This document shows, in pieces, positions 1 through 5,345 of a stretch of 5,345 nt of DNA (positions are counted from its first letter, which is position 1; each line of letters begins with the position of its first letter). The position numbers were made by a program, and so were the translations under genes. Origin of the DNA: Flavobacteriia bacterium (lineage in GTDB: Bacteria; Bacteroidota; Bacteroidia; Flavobacteriales; Flavobacteriaceae); NCBI GenBank assembly GCA_011330545.1, contig DRQI01000541.1, positions 1 through 5,345 of the forward strand. The letters are read 5' to 3'. The notes beneath the pieces were generated by a model. It did not search any database. It saw nothing but the letters and a program-made list of their open reading frames with translations, and was not told where the DNA came from.

Positions 1-744
1 GGTTTGCCCAACGTGTTCACTGTGTGGCCGCCAGCCTAAATCGGCTACGGGTTTTGAACAAGCTGTTGCGGCTCCTAAAACGTCTGCTAATTCTTCTATC
101 ATACCCCAATTTTCAGGCCCTTTTAATCCACGGCCGCCGGAAACAACAATATCGGCATCTGCAATGGTTACTTTTCCTGAAGATTTTTCAACGATTTCTA
201 GTGTAACCTTGCCTTCTTGTAATGTTGGCGAAAATTCAGAAATTGTGCTATCTGTAGGGTTTTCTTTTAATCCAAAAGAATTTTTAGACAATCCGATAAC
301 TTTTTTTTCTGTTAGTATTTGGTCATAGCCAAAAGCCTTGTTAGAAAAAACTTTGCGTTTTACTGTAAAAGGCGCTGTAGAAGTTGGCAGTGCAATAACA
401 TTTGAAGCGTAACCGGCTTCTAATTTAGCAGCTACCAATGGGGCTACATACGTTCCGTTGGCACTGGCGTCGATGACAACAACATCAGCACTTTCTTGAT
501 TTGCAGCAGCTACTATAAAATCTGCCCAGATAGAAGCATCGGCGGTTTTTAATTGACTACTTTTTCCTATTACTATTTTTTCGGCTCCGTACTGAGATAA
601 TTCACTGGTATCTTCAACAAAAGCCGTTACAACTACTAGATTGGTTTGCATTTGTTGTGCTAATTCCTTTCCGTAAGAAACAACTTCCAATGCGGTTTTT
701 TTAAATTTTCCTTCCGATGATTCGGCAAAAACTAAAATAGACAT
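1..744 (-). CDS. etfA: Electron transfer flavoprotein subunit alpha, 3'-truncated by window edge
   Basis: Alpha subunit of the soluble heterodimeric electron transfer flavoprotein. It holds the redox FAD that accepts electrons from acyl-CoA dehydrogenases and passes them to ETF:quinone oxidoreductase. The frame is open from the ATG at 744-742 to base 1, giving 248 residues; the family is usually about 310-325, so roughly 70 C-terminal residues lie outside. The N-terminal domain starts MSILVFAESSEGKFKK, a typical EtfA opening. The start of the FAD-binding domain is clear: VVSGGRGLKGPENW (about residues 200-213), then CSKPVADLGW (229-238) and EHVGQT (243-248), the last being part of the flavin-binding VGQTG motif. 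Lys231 sits where human and many bacterial EtfA have an FAD-contacting Arg. No Shine-Dalgarno is present; the region before the start is A-rich, as usual in Bacteroidota. It lies 75 bp downstream of etfB and is presumably co-transcribed with it. The family call is very secure. Confidence 0.96.
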   Translation of the reverse strand, partial: MSILVFAESSEGKFKKTALEVVSYGKELAQQMQTNLVVVTAFVEDTSELSQYGAEKIVIGKSSQLKTADASIWADFIVAAANQESADVVVIDASANGTYVAPLVAAKLEAGYASNVIALPTSTAPFTVKRKVFSNKAFGYDQILTEKKVIGLSKNSFGLKENPTDSTISEFSPTLQEGKVTLEIVEKSSGKVTIADADIVVSGGRGLKGPENWGMIEELADVLGAATACSKPVADLGWRPHSEHVGQT

Positions 745-754
745 ATTTATTTTT

Positions 755-817
755 TTAGATGTTAGAATTTAGATATGAGAATTGAGATGAGTTTAGCATC
801 TCGTTTGTCTTATATCT
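755..817. repeat. Heptad-repeat array forming an imperfect inverted repeat between etfB and etfA
   Basis: On the plus strand, 755-789 reads as five consecutive 7-bp units (755-761, 762-768, 769-775, 776-782, 783-789) of form T(T/G)AGA(T/A)N. After a 7-nt loop (790-796, AGTTTAG) the right half carries related heptads in inverse orientation (CATCTCG at 797, TATATCT at 811). The halves pair: GAGATG (784-789) with CATCTC (797-802), and AGATATGAGA (771-780) with TCTTATATCT (808-817) except for one G/T position. In the etfBA transcript this could form a stem-loop between the genes, affecting mRNA stability or the EtfB:EtfA ratio. There is no T-run on the etfA side, so it does not look like a full terminator. 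It may be a dispersed intergenic repeat family; that is inference. Confidence 0.6.
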
Positions 818-819
818 TT

Positions 820-1566
820 TCATATCACTTTTGCTTCATTGTGCAATAAATCTACCAATTCGCCTACATTATCAGCGTCTACTAGTTTTATGGCACCTTT
901 GGCTTCAGGCTTTTCAAAAGAGGTAAACACGGTGGCGGCTTCGGCCGGTACGGGTTCTACAACAGTTAAAGGTTTTTTACGCGCCATCATAATTCCTCTC
1001 ATGTTTGGGATGCGTAAATCTTTTTCTTCAACAAGGCCTTTTTGCCCTCCAATGACTAACGGTAACGCGCAGCTTACGATTTCTTTGCCTCCGTCAATTT
1101 CACGCGATGCTGTTACTTTAGTACCTTCAACTTCAATACCGATACAAGCATTGACAAAATTAAACTGTAAGAACGATGCTAGCATACCGGGCACCATTCC
1201 ACCATTATAATCAATAGATTCTCTACCTGCTAAAACAAGGTCATAACCACCGTTTTTAACTACTTCGGCCAATTGTTTGGCCACAAAAAAGCCGTCGGTA
1301 GCTTCGGCATTGACCCTAATGGCATCATCGGCGCCAATAGCCAATGCTTTGCGCAGTGTGGGTTCTGTAGTGGCATTTCCTACATTTGCCACCGTAATAG
1401 TAGCCCCTTGCTTTTCTTTAAACCACATCGCTCTTGTTAAAATAAATTCATCATGTGGATTGATAACAAATTGAACACCATTGGTGTCAAATTTTGTATT
1501 GTTATCCGTAAAATTAATCTTCGAAGTAGTGTCGGGGACATGACTTATACAAACTAATATTTTCAT
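820..1566 (-). CDS. etfB: Electron transfer flavoprotein subunit beta
   Basis: Beta subunit of the electron transfer flavoprotein. It binds the structural AMP (or a second FAD in bifurcating types) and carries the loop that docks on acyl-CoA dehydrogenases. The 248-residue protein is of normal length and complete. Seen in order: the N-terminal strand MKILVCISHVPD (1-12), NPHDEF (36-41), the nucleotide-site segment ALAIGADDA (74-82), GRESID (114-119), and the ETF-beta signature around ASREIDGGKEIV (153-164) followed by LPLVIGGQKGL (168-178) and RIPNMRGIMMARKK (185-198). The ATG at 1566-1564 fits the family N-terminus; upstream is A-rich with no Shine-Dalgarno. The stop is TGA at 822-820, at the edge of the heptad-repeat hairpin. 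It is first in the etfB-etfA operon and divergent from pdhB, with a palindromic operator candidate about 70 bp upstream. Residues 118-133 depart from the human nucleotide-binding loop. The call is very secure. Confidence 0.97.
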   Translation of the reverse strand: MKILVCISHVPDTTSKINFTDNNTKFDTNGVQFVINPHDEFILTRAMWFKEKQGATITVANVGNATTEPTLRKALAIGADDAIRVNAEATDGFFVAKQLAEVVKNGGYDLVLAGRESIDYNGGMVPGMLASFLQFNFVNACIGIEVEGTKVTASREIDGGKEIVSCALPLVIGGQKGLVEEKDLRIPNMRGIMMARKKPLTVVEPVPAEAATVFTSFEKPEAKGAIKLVDADNVGELVDLLHNEAKVI

Positions 1567-1613
1567 TTTTCTATATATTTTCTCTATAAAATAGAGGTGT
1601 TAATTAACAGAAG

Positions 1614-1621
1614 CGAAGGTA
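1614..1621 (-). promoter_or_regulatory. Candidate etfBA promoter -7 element
   Basis: The minus strand reads TACCTTCG here, matching five of the six fixed positions of the Bacteroidota -7 consensus TAnnTTTG. Transcription would start near 1607 and leave a leader of about 40 nt before the etfB ATG. No clear TTG -33 element is seen at the expected distance; that region is instead the A-run and the palindrome at 1635-1660. This is a weak motif call, supported mainly by position. Confidence 0.35.
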
Positions 1622-1634
1622 CTACTTTTTTTTC

Positions 1635-1660
1635 ATTTTACTATGCGTGCATAGTAAAAT
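1635..1660. promoter_or_regulatory. Perfect 12+12-bp palindrome, candidate repressor operator
   Basis: The left arm ATTTTACTATGC (1635-1646) and right arm GCATAGTAAAAT (1649-1660) are exact reverse complements separated by GT. An uninterrupted match this long in a 159-bp divergent intergenic region is unlikely by chance. It looks like a site for a dimeric helix-turn-helix regulator of MarR or TetR type. It lies 14-39 bp upstream of the candidate etfB -7 element, where a bound protein would cover the -33 region, and 39-64 bp upstream of the pdhB -7 element. Repression of etfBA is therefore the simplest reading; an effect on pdhB is possible. It is not a terminator, since no gene is transcribed into it. 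The regulator's identity is not visible in this window. Confidence 0.7.
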
Positions 1661-1698
1661 ATTTATGGGATATTCTCCGTTTAATAACCTGAATTTTC

Positions 1699-1706
1699 TA
1701 CTTTTG
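1699..1706 (+). promoter_or_regulatory. Candidate pdhB promoter -7 element
   Basis: TACTTTTG matches all fixed positions of the Bacteroidota -7 consensus TAnnTTTG. The implied start, near 1712-1714, would leave only about 12-14 nt before the pdhB ATG at 1726. A -33 TTG is not evident at the usual 17-23 bp upstream, which lowers confidence. Confidence 0.5.
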
Positions 1707-1725
1707 TTGACTTAAAAGTTAAATA

Positions 1726-2706
1726 ATGAGAACTATCCAATTTAGAGAAGCCATCAAAGAAGCCATGAGTGAAGAAATGCGCCGTGATGAAGATATATAC
1801 TTGATGGGAGAAGAAGTAGCCGAATATAATGGGGCTTATAAGGCCTCAAAAGGAATGTTAGATGAGTTTGGGGCAAAACGCGTTATTGATACGCCCATTG
1901 CCGAATTGGGTTTTGCGGGAATTGCCATTGGCTCAACAATGACGGGTAATAGGCCTATTGTTGAATTTATGACTTTTAATTTTTCGTTGGTAGGCATTGA
2001 CCAAATTATCAACAATGCTGCTAAAATCCGTCAAATGTCGGGAGGCCAATTTAAATGCCCAATAGTTTTTAGGGGCCCTACGGGTTCTGCGGGGCAGTTG
2101 GCAGCTACACATTCGCAAGCCTTTGAAAATTGGTATGCCAACACGCCGGGGTTAAAAGTAATTGTACCTTCCAATCCTTATGATGCCAAAGGCTTGTTAA
2201 AAGCTGCTATAAGAGATGATGACCCCGTAATTTTTATGGAATCTGAACAAATGTATGGCGATAAAGGCGAAGTGCCTGATGGCGAATATATCTTGCCTAT
2301 TGGCGTTGCCGATATCAAAAGAGAAGGTACCGATGTTACCGTAGTATCTTTCGGAAAAATTATTAAAGAAGCTTATAAAGCCGCTGCTATTGTGGAGAAA
2401 GAAGGTATTTCTGTCGAAATTATCGATTTGAGAACGGTAAGGCCAATGGATTATAATGCCATATTGACATCTGTTAAAAAAACCAATCGATTGGTAATTT
2501 TAGAAGAAGCATGGCCTTTTGCCAGTGTGGCATCTGAAATTACATATCAAGTACAAGAGAATGCTTTTGACTATTTAGATGCACCAATACAACGAATTAC
2601 CACGGCAGATACCCCGGCACCATATTCTCCGGTATTGCTAGAAGAATGGCTGCCCAATGCCAATGATGTTGTAAACGCCATAAAAAAAGTATTGTATGTA
2701 ACATAA
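1726..2706 (+). CDS. pdhB: Pyruvate dehydrogenase E1 component, beta subunit
   Basis: Beta subunit of the heterotetrameric (alpha2beta2) thiamine-diphosphate E1 enzyme of the cytoplasmic pyruvate dehydrogenase complex. E1 decarboxylates pyruvate and reductively acetylates the lipoyl group of E2. The protein is 326 residues, normal for bacterial and mature mitochondrial E1-beta. The pyrimidine-binding transketolase domain covers about residues 4-178, with GEEVAEYNGAYK (28-39), DTPIAELGFAGIAIG (55-69) containing Glu60, the ThDP-activating glutamate (equivalent to Glu59 of human E1-beta), FMTFNF (81-86), and the active-site loop His129-Ser-Gln (human His128). The C-terminal transketolase domain follows, with DLRTVRPMD (234-242) and LEEAWP (259-264). 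Close similarity to mitochondrial PDHB favours PDH over acetoin or branched-chain 2-oxoacid dehydrogenase. The ATG at 1726 fits the family N-terminus. The E1-alpha and E2 genes are not adjacent. A terminator 21 bp after the stop suggests a monocistronic unit. Confidence 0.95.
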   Translation: MRTIQFREAIKEAMSEEMRRDEDIYLMGEEVAEYNGAYKASKGMLDEFGAKRVIDTPIAELGFAGIAIGSTMTGNRPIVEFMTFNFSLVGIDQIINNAAKIRQMSGGQFKCPIVFRGPTGSAGQLAATHSQAFENWYANTPGLKVIVPSNPYDAKGLLKAAIRDDDPVIFMESEQMYGDKGEVPDGEYILPIGVADIKREGTDVTVVSFGKIIKEAYKAAAIVEKEGISVEIIDLRTVRPMDYNAILTSVKKTNRLVILEEAWPFASVASEITYQVQENAFDYLDAPIQRITTADTPAPYSPVLLEEWLPNANDVVNAIKKVLYVT

Positions 2707-2727
2707 TGGCATTAATATTGCTGTAAT

Positions 2728-2765
2728 GAAACCTTTTATCAAACCACTGATAAAAGGTTTTTTTT
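2728..2765 (+). terminator. Rho-independent terminator of pdhB
   Basis: The left arm AAACCTTTTATC (2729-2740) pairs perfectly with GATAAAAGGTTT (2749-2760). One further A-T pair (2741/2748) leaves a 6-nt loop. The stem runs straight into an 8-T tract (2758-2765). It starts about 21 bp after the pdhB stop codon. There is no matching T-tract on the other strand, so it acts in the plus direction only. It separates pdhB from the DUF5686 gene transcriptionally. Confidence 0.92.
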
Positions 2766-2841
2766 GTAATGAATTTAATTTTAACGTAACTATTACAATA
2801 AAAACTTTTTTTTGAGTTTAATATTAATTGAAGCGAACTGA

Positions 2842-5345
2842 ATGAATACTAAATTTAAACGTGTAAAAGTAGTATATATACTATTTTTATTAATCACTAC
2901 GGTGGCTTTTTCGCAAGTAAAAGTAAGTGGCGTTATCGTTGATGAATCAAATGAGCCCATACCTTTTGCCAATGTTACCTTTAAAGGTTCTACCGTAGGA
3001 ACGGTTTCTAATGAAAACGGAAAATTTTACTTAGAATCTGATAAAACCTATACCCAATTGGTAATTTCATTTTTGGGTTTTAAAAAGAAGACAATTCCGT
3101 TAAAAGCTCGAAATTTTAATATTACTATTGTATTAAAAGAAGACAGTGCCAGCTTAGATGAAGTAGTAGTCTATTCAGGTAAAGTGAAAAAGAAAGGCAA
3201 TCCGGCAATTGCCATCCTAAAAAAAATATGGGCAAAGAAACGCCAAAACGGAATTCACCTTTATAAGCAATACGAATACGATAAATATGAAAAAATAGAG
3301 TTTGACCTCAATAATATTGACGAAAAATTTAAAAAGAAAAAACTGTTTAAAGGCCTGGAATTTATTTTTGAACAGATAGATACTTCAAGTGTCACCGGAA
3401 AATCATACCTGCCTATTTTTATCAATGAAGCCATGTATAAAACCTATGGCAAGAGTAAACCCAAAAAAATCAGAGAAGAATTAATTGCCAATAAAAACTC
3501 AGGGTTTGACAGCAACCAAGAATTGATTGAATTTGTAAAGCAATTGTATGTAGATTATAATATCTATGATAATTACTTAAAATTTTTCGATAAAAGTTTT
3601 ACCAGCCCTTTGTCAAAAACCGGCCCTTCAGTCTATAATTATGTATTGACAGATAGTTCGTTTATAGATAATAAATGGTGCTATAATATTGTTTTTTATC
3701 CGAGAAGAAAAAGTGAACTGACCTTCAAAGGCGATTTTTGGGTAAACGATACTACGTTTGCCGTAAAACAAATTGAAATGAACGCTACTCATAGTGCCAA
3801 TATAAACTGGGTAAAAGAGATTTATGTAGAGCAGGAATTCAATGTGTTGAACGATTCGGTTTTTTTATTGAAACGAGACCATATGATGTCTGATTTTGCT
3901 TTTCGGAAAAAAGATGAATCAAAAGGCGTATATGGAAGAAGGACAACCTTATTCAGCAATTATAAATTTGATAAAGAAAGAGATGATAAATTTTATGCAA
4001 CCCGTGTAGATGCTTATAAAGAAGAAGTTTTTAATAAGCCAGCAGAGTATTGGCAACAAAATAGAATGGAAAAGCTCAATGATGATGAAGTAGGAATTTA
4101 CAAGATGTTAGATACCTTAAAAACAGTACGTAAATTTCAACAACTTTATAATATTGGCGCAACCTTGGCAACAGGGTATTGGGGATTGACAAAAGGATTG
4201 GATTACGGCCCGTTATTTTCAACATTCGGCAGTAATGATATTGAAGGTACCAGAGTGAGGGTAGGGCTTAGAACGTTTTTTAATCAAAACGATACATGGC
4301 GAATACAAGGTTTTATGGCCTACGGCTTTAGGGATAAAAAAATAAAATATGGCATTGGGGCGAAATGGATGGTTGATAAAAAAAATAGGATTATTATCTC
4401 AGCCGGTAACCGTAGGGATGTTGAACAAACCGGCGTAAGCCTTACTACCGCCAATGATGTACTCAATAGAAGTTTTGCTTCAGCCGCTTTTTTTACCAGA
4501 GGGCAAAATTTTAGGTTAACCAATCTCAACCTCACCAATATTGCCCTCGACATAGAACCAGTGCGAAACCTGAATTTCAGGCTTGGCGCTACCTATAAAA
4601 CCCTGAGTTCGGCCGCACCCGATTTGTTCAATGTAAATTATATAGACCAAAATGGCATTGAGCAATCAAAACTGACACAAACCGAAATAGACCTTGCCAT
4701 CAATTTTACGCCGGGGCGTAAGACTGCCGGTTTTGGCGTTGAGAGAAGGGTGAGCAATGAAGGGAGGCACCCGATACTCTATGCAAGTTATACCAAAGGA
4801 TTAAAAGGGGTTTTAGACAGTGATTTTAATTATGACAAATTACAACTGTTTTATAGCCATCGTATTTTGATGGGCGGTTTCGGAAAATTAAAATATGTAG
4901 TGGAAGTTGGTAAAACCTATGGTGATGTACCTTTGACATTACTCGATGTAGTGCCAGGAAACCAAACCTTATTTACCGCACCTCGGACTTTTGATTTATT
5001 AGATTATTATGAATTTGTAACCGATCAGTATGCTTCTTTGCATGTTGAACATAATTTTAACGGCCGTATTTTTTCGAGATTGCCGCTGCTCAGAAAATTG
5101 AACCTCCGTGAAATTGTAGGGGCTAGAGCTATTGTAGGTTCCTTATCGGATAGCAATATTGCGTTGAGTCCGTTTCTGTCAAATGGCAATGCCAGCGTAC
5201 CTACCAAACCCTATTACGAATACCATGTTGGGGTAGACAATATTTTTAAATTACTCAGAATTGATTTTGTCTTTAGGGGCAATTACCTAGACTTGCCCGG
5301 TGCTACTAAATTTGGAATTAAAGGCGGGATTGGGTTTTATTTTTA
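2842..5345 (+). CDS. DUF5686 / carboxypeptidase-regulatory-like outer-membrane protein (stop codon cut by window edge)
   Basis: Large predicted outer-membrane protein of unknown function, typical of Bacteroidota. The frame is open from the ATG at 2842 to the window end: 834 codons plus the bases TA. The last residues, GGIGFYF with terminal Phe834, are a classic outer-membrane beta-barrel C-terminus, so the next base probably completes a TAA or TAG stop. Seen in order: a Sec signal peptide (1-24: basic MNTKFKRVK, then hydrophobic VVYILFLLITTVAFS, cleavage near Ser-Gln25); a CarboxypepD_reg-like beta-sandwich at about 28-101 (VSGVIVDESNEPIPFANV, then STVGTVSNENGKF); an LDEVVVYSG linker (105-113); then the DUF5686 region with NPAIAILKKIW (120-130), the Tyr-rich QYEYDKYEKIEFD (143-155) and a Lys-rich patch. 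From about residue 436, alternating aromatic/polar strands suggest a barrel. There is no Shine-Dalgarno; a promoter in 2766-2841 could not be identified with confidence. No enzyme motif was recognised. The family call rests on remembered family architecture. Confidence 0.85.
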   Translation, partial: MNTKFKRVKVVYILFLLITTVAFSQVKVSGVIVDESNEPIPFANVTFKGSTVGTVSNENGKFYLESDKTYTQLVISFLGFKKKTIPLKARNFNITIVLKEDSASLDEVVVYSGKVKKKGNPAIAILKKIWAKKRQNGIHLYKQYEYDKYEKIEFDLNNIDEKFKKKKLFKGLEFIFEQIDTSSVTGKSYLPIFINEAMYKTYGKSKPKKIREELIANKNSGFDSNQELIEFVKQLYVDYNIYDNYLKFFDKSFTSPLSKTGPSVYNYVLTDSSFIDNKWCYNIVFYPRRKSELTFKGDFWVNDTTFAVKQIEMNATHSANINWVKEIYVEQEFNVLNDSVFLLKRDHMMSDFAFRKKDESKGVYGRRTTLFSNYKFDKERDDKFYATRVDAYKEEVFNKPAEYWQQNRMEKLNDDEVGIYKMLDTLKTVRKFQQLYNIGATLATGYWGLTKGLDYGPLFSTFGSNDIEGTRVRVGLRTFFNQNDTWRIQGFMAYGFRDKKIKYGIGAKWMVDKKNRIIISAGNRRDVEQTGVSLTTANDVLNRSFASAAFFTRGQNFRLTNLNLTNIALDIEPVRNLNFRLGATYKTLSSAAPDLFNVNYIDQNGIEQSKLTQTEIDLAINFTPGRKTAGFGVERRVSNEGRHPILYASYTKGLKGVLDSDFNYDKLQLFYSHRILMGGFGKLKYVVEVGKTYGDVPLTLLDVVPGNQTLFTAPRTFDLLDYYEFVTDQYASLHVEHNFNGRIFSRLPLLRKLNLREIVGARAIVGSLSDSNIALSPFLSNGNASVPTKPYYEYHVGVDNIFKLLRIDFVFRGNYLDLPGATKFGIKGGIGFYF

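Noticed and set aside
24..206. Plus-strand ORF of 60 residues with a Leu-rich composition
   Set aside because: It lies wholly antisense to etfA, whose protein is clearly recognisable; the Leu-rich make-up is an artefact of the opposite frame.
839..1474. Two plus-strand ORFs (839-1210 and 1277-1474)
   Set aside because: Both are antisense to etfB, which is full length and conserved; neither has a recognisable domain or start context.
1582..1596. Small inverted repeat CTCTAT-AAA-ATAGAG in the etfB leader, about 16 nt before the start codon
   Set aside because: Six A/T-rich base pairs are within chance for this DNA; it is too weak to call a regulatory structure without conservation data.
1599..1608. 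GTTAATTAAC palindrome
   Set aside because: Short self-complementary AT-rich word expected by chance; no second copy or clear placement relative to a promoter.
1933..2118. Minus-strand ORF of 61 residues
   Set aside because: It is a shadow of the catalytic core of pdhB.
2764..2794. Possible promoter for the DUF5686 gene (TTG at 2764, TAACTATT at 2787)
   Set aside because: The -7 candidate matches only four of six fixed positions and the TTG overlaps the end of the terminator T-tract; not strong enough to list.
2842..3180. SusC-like TonB-dependent transporter start, suggested by the CarboxypepD_reg domain and LDEVVV motif
   Set aside because: No TonB plug domain follows; the next segment (NPAIAILKKIW, QYEYDKYEKIEFD) matches the DUF5686 pattern instead.
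4320..5207. Minus-strand ORFs at 4320-4553 and 5025-5207
   Set aside because: Both are antisense to the continuous DUF5686 barrel coding frame and show no family resemblance.

Overview
This 5.3-kb AT-rich window reads as chromosomal DNA from a member of the Bacteroidota, most likely class Flavobacteriia. The evidence is the protein character (ETF, E1-beta and DUF5686 sequences of flavobacterial type), A-rich translation starts without Shine-Dalgarno sequences, a promoter -7 element of the Bacteroidota TAnnTTTG type, and a cell-surface protein that begins with a carboxypeptidase-regulatory-like domain. It holds four protein genes and looks like a core metabolic region. No RNA genes, insertion sequences, CRISPR arrays, phage genes or defence genes were seen.

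Layout. Positions 1-744 (minus) are the N-terminal three quarters of etfA, cut by the left edge. Positions 745-819 are a short intergenic stretch built of 7-bp repeats that fold into an imperfect hairpin. Positions 820-1566 (minus) are a complete etfB, so the operon reads etfB-etfA leftwards. Positions 1567-1725 are a divergent regulatory region with a perfect 12+12-bp palindrome and a plausible promoter in each direction. Positions 1726-2706 (plus) are a complete pyruvate dehydrogenase E1-beta gene (pdhB), closed by a strong intrinsic terminator at 2728-2765. Positions 2842-5345 (plus) are a gene for a predicted outer-membrane DUF5686 protein of unknown function, complete except for the last base of its probable stop codon.

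How the genes fit together. PDH converts pyruvate to acetyl-CoA. ETF carries electrons from acyl-CoA dehydrogenases of fatty-acid and amino-acid breakdown towards the quinone pool. Both feed acetyl-CoA and respiration, and their genes share one intergenic control region. The palindrome lies where a repressor would block the etfBA promoter, so ETF supply may be tuned by a MarR- or TetR-like regulator. The DUF5686 gene is separated from pdhB by the terminator and is probably transcribed on its own.

No previously undescribed multi-gene system is visible. The items most worth a second look are the palindrome, the heptad-repeat hairpin between etfB and etfA, and the uncharacterised DUF5686 protein.
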